This document shows positions 1-11,956 of a stretch of DNA of 64,000 bases, one piece after another. The notes below the pieces were generated by a model. The model saw only the letters and a program-made list of their open reading frames with translations, searched no databases and was not told the DNA's origin. Numbering within the stretch: position 1 is the stretch's first letter; each line of letters begins with the position of its first letter. The position numbers and the translations under genes are program-made. Where the stretch lies: the NCBI GenBank assembly GCA_033239005.1, contig BSQZ01000036.1, forward strand, positions 1,563,501-1,627,500. Reading direction: 5' to 3'. The DNA comes from Lamellibrachia satsuma. Taxonomy: Eukaryota; Annelida; Polychaeta; Sabellida; Siboglinidae.

Positions 1-242
1 CGATAATGAATCAGTTTTGTTTTATCGATTCTTTATTTAATAACCATGCCCTGGTTGTGATTAAGCACACGTAGTAATTCCGTGCATTAGAAAGATAAAT
101 GCACTTGTCTTTGAAACGGGTGCCTGGATACGTTGTTGAATCACGGTAAATCATCATATACCTGACATTGTGAAGGGGCAGGTGCGTGCAAAACAATTAT
201 TATGTTTCGAAGAAGAAGATCGAAGATATATATTCGATAGAA
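1..242. other. unannotated flank
   Basis: I see nothing supportable here. The short open frames on both strands match no family I recognise and lack coding character. Confidence 0.5.
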
Positions 243-358
243 TCGTACGTACGTACCAACTAATGAGCAAACGTTCATACGTGGACACGTGCATACGTAC
301 ATACGTGCGTACACACTCACACGCGCATGCACACTCACACACTCGAACACACTCACAA
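243..358. repeat. degenerate CGTA/CA simple repeat
   Basis: Alternating CGTA-like tetramers (from 243) pass into an imperfect CACTCACA-type dinucleotide tract. The short translated frames here are repeat artefacts. Confidence 0.7.
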
Positions 359-414
359 ATATGCTATAAATTGCAAAACATGGTAAAAATTGCAAATCTT
401 TTTAAAACCGTCAA

Positions 415-520
415 AACGATTTTACGAATAGGCCACATTTTTTCCCCGCAACCGTTCGAGCACAGCAAAAACACACGCGCTAATAATATTTGATATATGA
501 ATATTGTTGCGCGGGAAGTA
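415..520 (+). repeat. diverged dispersed repeat, copy 1
   Basis: This stretch aligns with 3608-3710 in the same orientation. Shared blocks include CGATT.TACGAA, AAACACACGCGCT and AATAATATTTGATATA. It is an old interspersed repeat of unknown class, with no coding capacity and no terminal repeats visible. Confidence 0.5.
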
Positions 521-851
521 TTGATGGCGGCAATATTAATGACATCGAGAACTTGCAGGGCAGGCCAAATGGCAAGTAGCGCTAATTAGTCAGATTTTAA
601 AGCGAGTGGATAGGTGAAGAATGTTGTCTCTATGCTTCATTACATATAGGCGTGCAAAAACCAACAACGCTTTCTCTAACCTTCATACGTCAGGATTACT
701 GCCGTTTGACTTACCGTCAAACGAATGAATACGTTTCACTTGGGTCTCTTCAAATGCTTACAGCGAACAAAACACGTTTCTTATTTAAGGGGAGACATGG
801 CAGCTGGATAGGATTTTTTTATTGCATAGTTAGTGCAATTTGCTATGCTCA
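521..851. other. unannotated stretch
   Basis: No gene, repeat or structure that I can support. Confidence 0.4.
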
Positions 852-981
852 AATAATAATAATAATAATAATAATAATAATTATATATATATATATATAT
901 ATTTGTGTGTGTGTGCGTGTGCGCGTGCGCGTGCGCGTGCGTGTGCGTGTGCGTGTGCGTGTGCGTGTGCGTGTGCGTGTG
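852..981. repeat. compound microsatellite (AAT)n-(TA)n-(TGCG/TG)n
   Basis: Three simple repeats lie back to back: (AAT)n to about 881, (TA)n to 901, then TG/CG-rich dinucleotides to 981. The block abuts the 3' terminus of the minus-strand retrotransposon at 982, so it may have grown from that element's 3' tail or lain at its insertion site. Confidence 0.85.
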
Positions 982-2506
982 TTTGCTCTTCCTCCTTGTT
1001 TCCTGCTGAATTGGGGTGAGGGTCAGGTACAGTTACAATATTGTCGAGCCACTCTTTCTGTTTTTTCTTTCCATAGTTTTCTATCGGCAGCCCCTTCCTC
1101 CATCTCTCAACCTTCTCCCGATCTTCTCATATCCATCCTCACGCAGTCCTCCCATCTCAGCTGTGGCCTTCCCCTTTTCCTGTGTCCTTAATGTTTTTCC
1201 ACCTGTGCTCTCTTTGCTAGTTTTCCTCCATCCATCCTTACCAAGTGGTCTGCCCATCTCATCCATCCTTACCAAGTGGCCTGCCCATCTCATCCATCCT
1301 TACCAAGTGGCCTGCCAATCTCATCCATCCTTACCAAGTGGTCTGCCCATCTCATCCATCCTTACCAAATGGCCTGCCCATCTCATCCATCCTTACCAAG
1401 TGGTCTGCCCATCTCATCCATCCTTACCAGGTGGCCTGCTCATCTCATCCATTCTTACCAAGTGGCCTGCCCATCTCATCCATCCTTACCAAGTGGCCTG
1501 CCCATCTCATCCATCCTTACCAAGTGGCCTGCCCATCTCATCCATCCTTACCAAGTGGTCTGCCCATCTCATCCATCCTTACCACTTGGCCTGCTCATCT
1601 CATCCATCCTTACCAAGTATCCTGCTCATCTCATCTATCCTTACCAGGTGGCCTGCTCATCTCATCCATCCTTACCAAGTGGTCTGCCCATCTCATCCAT
1701 CCTTACCAAGTGGCCTGCCCATCTCATTCAATCCTTACCAAGTGGTCTTCCCATCTCATCCATCCTTACCAAGTATCCTGCCCATCTCATCCATCCTTAC
1801 CAGGGGGCCTGCTCATCTCATCTATCCTTACCAGGTGGCCTGCTCATCTCATCCATCCTTACCAGGTGGCCTGCTCATCTCATCTATCCTTACCAGGTGG
1901 CCTGCTCATCTCATCCATCCTTACCAAGTGGTCTGCCCATCTCATCCATCCTTACCAAGTGGCCTGCCCAACTCATTCAATCCTTACCAAGTGGTCTTCC
2001 CATCTCATCTATCCTTACCAAGTGGCCTGCCCATCTCATCCATCCTTCCCAAGTGGCATGCCCATCTCATCCATCCTTACCAAGTTGTCTGCCCATCTCA
2101 TCCATCCTTCCCAAGTGGCCTGCTTATCTCATCCATCCTTACCAAGTGGCCTGCCCATCTCATCCATCCTTACCAAATGGTCTGCCCATCTCATCTATCC
2201 TTACCAAGTGGCCTGCCTATCTCATCCATCCTTACCAAGTGGCCTGCCCATCTCATCCATCCTTACCAAGTGGCCTGCCCATCTCATCCATCCTTACTAA
2301 GTGGCCTGCTTTCTCCAGGCATTCGCTCCCGCTTGTATCCGATGTGGCACATCTACCTCCTTAACCATTCCTCCAAGGTGCACAAAGCCATCGACTTGCT
2401 TGACCTCCTACTGCCCAACTTTATGTTCAACTCCTCTCTCTCTCTCTCTGGTGTCCAACCCACATCACTTCTGTCTTCTCTAGGCTCATTCTCAGTCCAT
2501 GATTCA

Positions 2507-2508
<2 letters not shown>
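982..2508 (-). mobile_element. non-LTR retrotransposon 3' fragment, family B, split by a minisatellite
   Basis: Two blocks match, in reverse complement, the plus-strand element at 18006-19486. Positions 982-1220 correspond to its last ~260 bp (C-terminal coding plus 3' UTR, ending GAAGAGCA). Positions 2316-2505 correspond to roughly 18743-18945 (the SLEKTEVMW and GANAW region). Between them the reference has about 265 bp, but this copy instead has a 1.1-kb 31-bp minisatellite whose unit encodes the family's MRWAGHLVRMD motif. No intact frame remains. Product of the ancestral gene: reverse transcriptase C-terminal region. Confidence 0.8.
1221..2315 (-). repeat. 31-bp minisatellite, about 35 units, derived from retrotransposon coding sequence
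   Basis: The plus-strand unit is CTTACCAAGTGGCCTGCCCA followed by TCTCATCCATC, 31 bp, with scattered substitutions (GGCC/GGTC, AAG/AGG). Its reverse complement reads ATGAGATGGGCAGGCCACTT and onward, the codons for MRWAGHLVRMD at about 19209-19241 in the related element. Because 31 is not a multiple of 3 and the unit lacks stops, all three plus-strand frames stay open, giving spurious 350-500 aa frames. Confidence 0.95.
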
Positions 2509-2565
<57 letters not shown>

Positions 2566-2629
2566 CCGATTGTTTTGTTAGCCTGTCAACATACCGCTTA
2601 TGTATTTCATCGGTAATCAATCGGTAAGT

Positions 2630-2683
<54 letters not shown>

Positions 2684-2731
2684 CGCCGATTGTTTCGTTA
2701 GCCTGTCAACATACCCCTTATGTATTTCATC
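2508..2731. repeat. 120-bp tandem duplication of (TA)n plus unique spacer
   Basis: A (TA)n tract (2508-2560) and a ~73-bp spacer starting TATTGCCGATTGTTTTGTTA are followed 120 bp later by a second (TA)n (2634-2680) and a near-identical spacer from 2681. The microsatellite and its flank were duplicated together. Confidence 0.85.
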
Positions 2732-2756
2732 TAGACATTGGAGGTGAAATAATACT

Positions 2757-3365
2757 GAAGACAGAGATCACACCAGAGGGAATGCGCCGGAAGAAATGTC
2801 ATGTCACGAGAGAGACATTTGTAATGGTTTGCTACAGACAACGAATGGAGCTGCTGAAGGGTCTGAGACTAGATGGCCACATTGTATCCGGCTGACGCTG
2901 ATAGCGTAGGCGTTGGATCAAGGCCAATGTATAGCTTAGACATGTAGTCATGTCGCTTGTTCTTTCACTGGTCTCGAGAGTGTTATCGATTTGAAGCCGC
3001 TAAATGTAGGTTTCTAGTGCATATCTAATCCTTCTCACGCATCGATTGATGTATTACACAATACAATAATTGTACACACTTCTAAGATATCTTGTTCGTT
3101 CCCAAACACTTCCAATATGTATTGATCGTTCCCACAGTTCCGTTCGTTACGTAGGCTATATGTGGTCTCGAAGCACCGGTCGCTACGTACAATTCTCATC
3201 GGGTCTCTCGGGCCCCCCTTCTTCTATTACGGTCCTTCCCATCGTCTTGCCCGGGAAACATCTTCGCTAACAGATTCTCCTCCAGCGCTTTGGCAAACGA
3301 AAACATTATGTGCTGTTTCTTATCTTACCCGAAGTACGTCGTATAACAATTTGCTATGTAACTTT
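2757..3365. other. unannotated stretch
   Basis: No recognisable gene or repeat. Two overlapping short plus-strand frames at 3070-3422 match nothing I know. Confidence 0.4.
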
Positions 3366-3462
3366 AAATACACGGTTTTTGGCAGATTGCGCAGGCATTG
3401 TGCAATCTGCAGGCAAATGTAGGATTGACTGTCCTACAGTTAAAAAACCAAAACCGTGGAAT
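3366..3462. other. multi-branched inverted-repeat structure
   Basis: An outer stem, CACGGTTTT (3371-3379) with AAAACCGTG (3450-3458), encloses two internal hairpins. These are GCAGATTGC (3382-3390) with GCAATCTGC (3402-3410), a perfect 9-bp stem and 11-nt loop, and TGTAGGA (3418-3424) with TCCTACA (3432-3438), a perfect 7-bp stem and 7-nt loop. This is a three-way-junction fold. It could be a structured RNA or a tiny inverted-repeat element. No known family was recognised. Confidence 0.45.
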
Positions 3463-3607
3463 TTAGCAAATTATTAACCAGTTGTAATCGATCAAGGCAA
3501 TGTTATATTTAACTCCTCATGCGTACGGAAGGTGATATAAATAAAAGTATGAATGTTTTACAAAGCGCCACGCACACATGCACATAAATTGTGCGCCAAA
3601 TCCTTAT

Positions 3608-3710
3608 AATAAACGATTCTACGAACGCGGCATAGTTTTTACGTAACACACACAAACACACGCGCTCATAATATTTGATATAAGATCATTATTGCACGAA
3701 TTAATTGCGC
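3608..3710 (+). repeat. diverged dispersed repeat, copy 2
   Basis: Partner of 415-520 in the same orientation; see that entry for the shared blocks. Confidence 0.5.
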
Positions 3711-4062
3711 AACAATTCATGCTGCCAAGCGCACGCACAGCCTAGTACTCTAAGGTCGCATTTCCAAGCGAGTTGAAAGCTTTCCACTTGCCCTAATAAA
3801 TGTGACAGTTTATGTTCCTAAGCGTCATATCTTGAGATTAATAGTGTAAAAACTTCCAACCTAATATGGAAAAGTTGCCTTTGAATGCATATAAACACTT
3901 TCGAAGTGACAATCGACGATAACATCAATCTAACATGTTTTACTCACTCATCATCATCAACATCCGTCGTCCTAGGACAGAACGGAAGCGGCAATATGTT
4001 CCCTCAACACGTTGCATCGGTGAGGAGGCCTCAGCTGGTCCAAGGCCTGAATCTGTTTCATT

Positions 4063-4640
4063 AGTGTCTCCGTGATTGACATGTCCGTGACGCTGTGTGA
4101 TTGACATGTCCGTGACACTGTGTGATTGACATGTCCGTGCCGCTGCGTGATTAACTTGTTCTTGACGCTGTGTGATTGACATGTCCGTGAAGCTGCGTGA
4201 TTAACTTGTTCTTGACGCTGTGTGATTGACATGTCCGTGACGCTGTGTGATTGACATGTCCGTGACGCTGCGTGATTGTTCTTGACGATACGTTATTGAC
4301 TTGTTCGTGATGCTGCGTTATTTACTTGTCCGTGACGCTGCGTGATTGACGTGTCCGTGACGTTCTGTGATTGACTTTTCCATGACGCTGCGTGATTGAC
4401 TTATCCGTGACGCTGCGTGATTGATTTATCCAGGACGCTGCGTGACTGATTTATCCGGGACGCTGCGTGATTTTTGTTGTCCATGATACTGCGTGATTGA
4501 TTTGTCCGTGGCGTTGCGTGATCTACTTATCCGTGACGCTGCGTGTCCGATTTATCTATGGCGTTTCACTAATGTTTCCGTGGTTGACTTGTCCCCTGAC
4601 GCTGTGTGATTGACTTGTCCGTGACGCTCCCTGTGTAACT
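4063..4640. repeat. 25-bp minisatellite, about 23 units
   Basis: The consensus unit is GACGCTGCGTGATTGACTTG plus TCCGT. Units near 4073-4260 are the most alike, while those after about 4290 are increasingly degenerate. This gradient suggests newer expansion at the left end. Minus-strand frames (e.g. MSITQRQ...) are artefacts. Confidence 0.9.
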
Positions 4641-5320
4641 CCTATCGACAGCTGTGTAACTCCTATCTCGTCCAGTTTTATGGCCGTGTTCGCGATGACG
4701 ATGTAGTAATATACATTCATATTACAAAAACAATAGTGCGGAATCCATCAAGGAGATGATTTGCATAAATCGAAAATTAATACGAGAATGATATAATATG
4801 TGCGTTTTTGCCGTTGTAATTTACGATGCAACGTATATGCATTCATACTGTCAAGTTTTCGCCAGTTGTGACGTTTATAAACTGGGGTGTGCATAACTGA
4901 AAATTCATTATCAACATTTGTGAATCAATCTGTATGTTAATACTTGAATGAGCGTGCATAATAAAACATTTCGCAAAATCAATACTTGGGGTCAGGCGAA
5001 ATTGACACATTTCGATAGTTGGCACGGAGAATTGCATTTCTTATTCCTTTAAAATAATTCCAAGTCGTTTCTCTTTACGGACCCTTTACAATTGCCGACG
5101 TCCTATTCGTAAAAAGCGTGCTAATTATCAGACGTGATTAATACTTTAAAATGTTGCTATTTTTTCCAGTTTCAAAACCGTATTCATGTAGGCCCCTAAC
5201 GATGTTATGACACAGTGCATGATAATAACCATCACAATAGTCATCAGAATATGTTTACAGACTTTTTGTCTGATAATTTGTTCACGTCGTTTGTGAATTC
5301 CGAAGATGTTCTACTGTATT
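4641..5320. other. unannotated stretch
   Basis: AT-rich sequence. I see no gene or repeat. Confidence 0.4.
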
Positions 5321-5393
5321 ACAGCACCGCGCGGTGAACGGTTATACAATTTAAAACAACAATAGTTCCGTAACAGTTCACCGTGCGGCGCTG
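5321..5393. repeat. imperfect inverted repeat (about 25-bp arms)
   Basis: The left arm 5321-5345 (ACAGCACCGCGCGGTGAACG...) pairs with the right arm 5369-5393 (...CAGTTCACCGTGCGGCGCTG) with a few mismatches around a ~23-nt AT-rich loop. It is a possible MITE remnant or hairpin. Confidence 0.5.
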
Positions 5394-5897
5394 CATGACG
5401 CAACATTGGTTATAGTTCGCGAGTGATCGACTTTAAAAAGTTTGGCATGTAGACATTGCCTTCCTTGTGAACGACCCTTGTTGTTTCAGAAAGTGAAGAC
5501 GCGTACACTGAGCACAACGCTTCGACGAGCAGGAAATCACTAACTTCGCGTTAGCGAGGCTGAGTTCATCGTTTGTTTCCGACCTAGCGACCATTTTCTT
5601 GGTCTTGCTCATCAATCTCCCCACCAGTGGCGCCACTGTTGGGAAGTGTGCTTGCTCATATTCATCGTCTAAGATGAGTTGTTATGATGTACACACACTA
5701 ATGAAATTATTCTCGACTTAATCGCATCACCAGGAACGTATTTGTATTCAAAACGCATTATCTAAAAATATCGATAATGATATAGACGAATTTGACAATT
5801 GGCTTTCAACAAATATAAATTTGTGTCCTCGCACGTTGTGTTGTAGAATTGCTATGATATCACAGCGTAGTAACAACTTCAACATAAGGTCACATAA
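5394..5897. other. unannotated stretch
   Basis: No supportable feature. A 67-codon minus-strand frame at 5433-5636 matches no family I know. Confidence 0.4.
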
Positions 5898-6098
5898 ACC
5901 ACAGTAGCTACCAAGGTAGCTAGGAGCAAACTACGGTGGACAGAACCCGTGAGCGACTGGGCGAGGAGAGAGCACGGGAAACTGAAAAAGGCAGGGGATA
6001 AGAGAAAAGAATGGGAGAAATTGGCAGAGGAGACGCGACATGGAAACGAGAGGGCGGAAAATAATTTACGATGGGGCCCAAACCACGCGAGGGATTAA
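5898..6098 (+). pseudogene. retrotransposon C-terminal tail, 5'-truncated
   Basis: An open frame from 5898 to the TAA at 6096-6098 contains KLRWTEPVSDWARREHGKLK and later EWEKLAEETRHGNER. The pattern K-L-R-W-x-(D/E)-x-V, then a basic linker and E-W-(x)3-A-E, is the same as the C-terminal tails at 19300-19405 and 26105-26220. No reverse-transcriptase core is present. The assignment rests on this tail pattern alone; a short spurious frame remains possible. Confidence 0.45.
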
Positions 6099-6585
6099 GG
6101 AGTAGAGGAAATCATTGTCCGCTATTTGCATCTTAGTGTATTCTTACCTTCGCAGCGAACGATCAATTCAGAATGACGCAGGCAGTGGCGCGCCCATAAC
6201 ATAAATTTGAGAGTGTGCCCACGATGGCGGGTTCGAAGTCCTAGACGTCCTGATAACTCGTGGTGCAGACTTTAATGACCGCAGTACGACAAACAACACA
6301 GGAGGTAGAATCGATCGGCGAACCGGGTCCGCGTAAATTACTGCAGGCAAATATGAGCGTGGCTGGCGTCGGCACGCGACCGGTACTGTAGGCGCATTGA
6401 ATGCCAGGTAGTTCCACGGAACCAGGCGAACGCAACGAGGATGTATCGATGTCAAGAAGCCAAGTTGCCAGAGAAGCATAACAACGAAAGGTCACAAGGA
6501 AGGACAGAGTTAGATGGAATGGGCGGTGTATGTAGATAAATATGGATAATATGGAGACAAAGATGTGAATAAAGTGAAGTGGCAT
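6099..6585. other. unannotated stretch
   Basis: No supportable gene. Overlapping minus-strand frames here are mutually exclusive and unrecognised. Confidence 0.35.
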
Positions 6586-6668
6586 AGATTTGGAGATGGA
6601 AGAGAGATGGGGACAGGGTGGAGAGAGAGAGGGGGGAGAGAAAGAAAGAGAAAGAGAGACACGAGAGG
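6586..6668. repeat. GA-rich purine tract
   Basis: An imperfect (GA)n/(GGA)n purine run on the plus strand. Confidence 0.7.
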
Positions 6669-6794
6669 CTTCATTGTCGTGGTGAAGCACATTATAAGGT
6701 TATTCCTTTCAATCTTTACGTTTTCCAAGAAATACTCAATAGTAGTTAATCACATTGATGCTGCCTACCTACATATGCGTTATACAGAAAACAC

Positions 6795-7550
<756 letters not shown>

Positions 7551-7551
<1 letters not shown>

Positions 7552-8285
7552 ATGATCCCTTATTTACTCAATAGTGATTTCTTCTAAAAACATTCGAAAG
7601 GAACCATCCCATCGCGGGACCGTGCATTGGGCCTGCAACCTATTTTTGTTATCTCTTATCACAGCTTGCTAAAATGTTAACGTAGTCTTAAGCATATTGC
7701 AAAAGAAACGAGTTTTTTACTCCCTGTGATCCTTATTATGGCGGCCATTTTAAATTTGAATGGTATTTGGTATTTGAACAAAGCCTAGGTCTTGCTAATG
7801 ACCAAGCCAAATGCATTGTAACTTTGTGTGTAATATATAAATAGGATACACATGCACTTAGTTGCACCGTTTTGGGTTTTTTAATACGATTTGTTATATT
7901 TTGGTTAACAAAATTATAAATGAACACTTTATACTGTCAGAAATGTGTCTTGCTGTTTTCTACTATAATAGTAAGTAGCAGTGGTGTGGTGACAATCTGA
8001 AAATTTCAAATGATTCTATTGGGAAATAACTGAGATCTACGCAACATTACAAATCGCTATACTCAAATAATTGCAATGGAGAAAAACGGCGTCAAAGTTT
8101 GGGAACATTTCAGCAATGCATTTTATAAAAACAAATTACATCAAATTGCACATACAGGTAGGTACTCCAGCGTATGTTCATTTTAAATATATTGTATTAT
8201 TATGCTACATATTATAATATACTATGCATCTACCCAACACAAACCATGAATTTACACAAAAACGCATAAAGAATGTTCTTGTTCA
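7551..8285. other. unannotated stretch
   Basis: AT-rich single-copy-like sequence. I see no gene. The other side of the CR1 interruption is not found here. Confidence 0.4.
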
Positions 8286-8332
8286 TTGTAACTAATGTCA
8301 ACGTAACTGATGTCAGTGTAACTACTGTCAGT
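8286..8332. repeat. 15-bp tandem repeat, 3 units
   Basis: Three units of the form GTAACT(A/G)(A/C)TGTCA(A/G)(C/T), 15 bp each, lie end to end. Confidence 0.7.
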
Positions 8333-8462
8333 GTTCACTGTCAGTCAGTGCTCCAGCAGCTTAGTCCGATGTCGTACGAGAAGCTGCTGCACGAGACACA
8401 CATCGAGCACGACGGGCAACGGTCGCAGCCGCCACTTGACGCTTCGCCTGACTCTGGCGCAG

Positions 8463-8960
8463 ATGGTACTTCTACCAGTCTGGTGGTGCTTCTACCATTC
8501 TGATGGGGCTTCTACCAGTCTGATGGTGCTTCTACCGGTCTGATGGTGCTTCTACCGGTCTGATGGTGCTTCTACCGGTCTGATGGTGCTTCTACCAGTC
8601 TGATGGTGCGTCTACCATTCTGATGGGGCTTCTACCAGTCTGATGGTGCTTCTACCAGTCTGATGGTGCTTCTACCGGTCTAATGGTGCTTCTACCTGTC
8701 TGATGGTGCTTCTACCGGTCTGATGGTGCTGCTACCAGTCTGATGGTACTTCTACCAGTCTGATGGTGCTTCTACCGGTCTGATGGTGCTTCTACCAGTC
8801 TGATGGTGCTTCTACCAGTCTGATGGTGCTTCTACCAGTCTGATGGTGCTTCTACCGGTCTGATGGTGCGTCTACCAGTCTGATGTTGCTTCTACCGGTC
8901 TGGTGGTGCTTCTACCAGTCTGATGGTGCTTCTACCAGTCTGATGGTGCTTCTACCGGCC
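8463..8960 (+). repeat. 20-bp minisatellite, about 25 units
   Basis: The unit is TGATGGTGCTTCTACCAGTC, with a frequent CGG for CAG variant. The run is uninterrupted and phased to 20 bp. Eighteen of the 20 bases match, in inverted orientation, positions 9298-9315 in the adjacent Mutator-like transposase remnant, where they encode part of its WCFYQ motif. Confidence 0.95.
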
Positions 8961-8961
8961 T

Positions 8962-9590
8962 GCCTTCTGTGTTGACGATAGCAGGTGTGCACATGATGGC
9001 AGCACACAGATGCCGCATCGTTGCTTCGACACCAGCGTTGAACTCGCAGACTGAGCTGCAGGTGGCCGAAACAACGCTCTCAAGCCCAACGAAGCTTGTC
9101 TTCGGGCACTTCAGCCACACTTTCGAGTGCAAACTCTCATGTGTGTTTTGGGTGTTCCCCATCCAGCACCGATCCATTAGATCTTCATGCGTGAGACACA
9201 CGTAAACCTTCTTGACATGTGCAACAACTTCGACCGATAGCGGTGTGCACACATTGGTGCGATGACGTCCCGGTCCCTGCCCGGCGACGAGTGCCTTCTG
9301 GTAGAAGCACCATCATACTCATCGGTCGATGTAGTATGGTCGAACGTAGCCCACACAGCATCGCGCGTTGGAGGATACTTCTTGTGGCCACGCACTGCTT
9401 TGCCGTAATATGCAGTCAGCTTCGTAATGGTCGCCTGGGTGAGTTTGCCGGCCCTCCTTCCCGATGATGCTAACTTGCGCAGTGCAGTGCCGAGTCGTTT
9501 GGCGACGTGGTTGATGCACCCCTCCTTCTGCAGCACCACATCGCCGTACACGAGCAAGCCGGTGAGGTCGTCGAAAGTTGGATAATTATA
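8962..9590 (-). pseudogene. Mutator-like (Phantom-type) transposase remnant, C-terminal half
   Basis: Minus-strand frames carry a chain typical of animal Mutator-like (MULE/Phantom) transposases. First comes VYGDVVLQKEGCINHVAKRL (9560-9500), then KLTAYYGKAV, AVWATFDHTTSTDEY (to about 9320), WCFYQKALVAGQGPGRH, NVCTPLSVEVV and finally RCWMGNTQNTHESLHSKVW and KCPKTSFVG (to about 9060). The frame changes near 9318, where about a dozen residues normally lying between STDEY and WCFYQ are missing. This deletion explains the frameshift. The N-terminal DNA-binding half and the terminal inverted repeats are not found. It would have been a DNA-cutting transposase acting in the nucleus; this copy is dead. 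Confidence 0.85.
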
Positions 9591-10038
9591 CTATAATGGA
9601 CGTCTGGACGTGGTCGTACACATTTGTAGGCGAATATTTGTGTCGTTGTAAAATGGAACGACAACCGACTCCGGCGATAGAAAACAAAGTCTCCGAATTT
9701 GCTCAACAATATTAGGCGTGTGTCGGAAAATAGGCAATTTCACGGCTCCCGTTTACTCATAGTTAGTGTTGCCGACGCATTGTGCATTAGCGGAGTGGCT
9801 CTGTTTGAAGACAGTCGTACGGTAATGGTCCGAGCTGTGGTTATTTAATGTAGTCTGAAATCCACCAGCTGTAGCCGCACCTGAACAATTGGAGGCAGAA
9901 TATTCCTTTGTTAACTGATATGTCACATTGTGGCGTGGACTCCATAACGGACAGCGTTGTCATCGGAGAGTCGGTGGACGTGTTCCGCCGCCGACTCCAG
10001 CAGACAGGGCTGTGATGATCACAGTTCGAGAGAGAAAC
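9591..10038. other. unannotated stretch
   Basis: I could not extend the transposase upstream past a stop near 9590. Nothing else is recognised. Confidence 0.4.
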
Positions 10039-10072
10039 TAAAGGGCACATAAAGGGCACATAAAGGGCACAT
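10039..10072. repeat. 11-bp tandem repeat, 3 units
   Basis: AAAGGGCACAT is repeated three times head to tail. Confidence 0.85.
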
Positions 10073-11956
10073 GACCAGTCACGTGGTCATCTCGGCACAA
10101 TACACTTACAGGATTTTGCCGAGTATAAATCCAGATCCAGTCTAAGTCACGATGTCACAAACTCCACATACATTTAGGCTCGTGTTGTTGAGGTGTTTAC
10201 ATGTATCTCAGTGCGTTTCAGTCGCTTATGGTGAAGCACTTGGCGAGCTAGGAGCTAACTTGCTATCGACTGCACTATGTCAAAGCGATTCCTCTTTAGT
10301 TGTTTCAGAATGTGTTTCCGTGAACACGGCACACCTACAACACCTCCTTGCGTTCGAAACTGGGACTTCACTAGAGCTGGGTAGATTTATCGGTAGTTTT
10401 CGGAAACAAAGTCGCACACATCAGTAGTTTTATAGTTTCTGTCGATTAGGTTGTATATATATATACCTCAATTGTGTTAACACTTTTTGACAATATATAA
10501 AATCATACCATTGTTTTCAAACACACTGATAGGTTGCTTGTGAAATCATAGGCCACTTTCGAACATCAATTTTATGCAGTAACCAGCGACTGCGAGTCGG
10601 TCACTGCAACCATTACCATCGAAGGACAGCCTTGCATTAAATTAATATCGCCAATCGAATTGGAAGCCGTTTACTGGCCCCTGGCTGCGCGCTGGCGGTC
10701 TGGCTGTCCTCGTCAATAATTATTTGCATAAATGAATTCGCCGTGTCACACAATTCGCGAAGGACGTGTGTCAGAGCTTGCCTGTCCACACTGAACCATT
10801 CACACGGTGCGTATTCTTAAACGTAGGCGAATCACATGAAGCGGACGGATACTAACGCTGTTGTGGAAGGTGAAATCTGGTCTGTTTTATGATAATAACG
10901 TCTTAGCACTTCACCCACTCACTCGAACATCAACCGAACGTGTCGGAGTAAATGTTCGTTTACATAAATCCATCAATGCCTACAGCCAGTTAGTCAAAGT
11001 AACATTGTTTAGGTTTCAAAACGAAAACGAAACGACGATACAAACGCCGGTTCTCCAGCGCTCTACCATAGGGATACCGCGCTTCAAGATACACGTAGCG
11101 TGATCGGTATTTGTCGCGGAAAGTATCAAAACTAGGTGTTATTTCATGCATTATCATAGTAACTTGGCTTACCACTTGGACGCCTGATCCGGATCAAAGC
11201 AATTTGTAATCCCTGGTGGACTTGTCGTGTGGACAGAAGATCGCGCAGATGGTTTTGAAGCTGTACCTCGGGCGACAGACAGACAGGACGCCACTGCTAC
11301 ATGAAAATCTTGACCAACCCGAGCGTAAACACACGGTGCTATGAAAGTGTTAACGCGTGTTTCCAATTAAACGCAACTGTTGCTTTCATCTAAGCCGTGA
11401 ACGGGGCTTCCCGTACAGCTGTCATTGGCCCCGTCAGTCCGCGCATAACTCACGTCACTACTGATATGTTCGCATGATACTCCTGTTATAGGGTAACGGA
11501 ATGATAGTCGTGATGTGTGAATTTATACGGTTTCTTTCGGCAATTTTCTTGTGGCGAATCATCCATCTGGCGCCACACACGTGAATTATATTTATAGAAT
11601 TCAGACGACCGTGTGGCAAGCGCACTTGGGATGTGGTCCGTTTACGACTCCCGCAAAAAAATCCTTCCTTCGCAACCCACGCGGACAAGTCCTTTGACTG
11701 CAAAGTTAAAGGAAACGAGTATATTTAGTCTTAGAAACATGAAAGGAACTCGGTTATCGCCTCGTTACATTCCGACATGTTATGTGATGTTTGATAAAAA
11801 ATCGACACCACGTAGGAACGGCTGAACCCCGGAGTGGGTTGGGAAGTGGGGACTGAGGGAGGGGACGCAGCCGGCGCCTCCAGGAATGTGATCATTTAGC
11901 TTAGTAATTAGTAATAAGGTATTATATATGACCTAAGTGTTTAAAGTGTTAAACAA
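10073..11956. other. unannotated stretch
   Basis: About 1.9 kb without recognisable elements. A 91-codon plus-strand frame (10152-10427) matches no family I know and is not called. Confidence 0.4.

Noticed and set aside
1016..2509. Plus-strand frame of 497 codons over the 31-bp array
   Set aside because: The real coding history is on the other strand. The frame is a by-product of a stop-free 31-bp unit.
8463..8960. CRISPR-like array
   Set aside because: Units are contiguous 20-mers with no unique spacers, and the DNA is animal. The same holds for the 25-, 38-, 51-, 63-, 72- and 120-bp arrays.
10152..10427. 91-codon plus-strand frame in a quiet region
   Set aside because: No family resemblance, no splice or promoter evidence.
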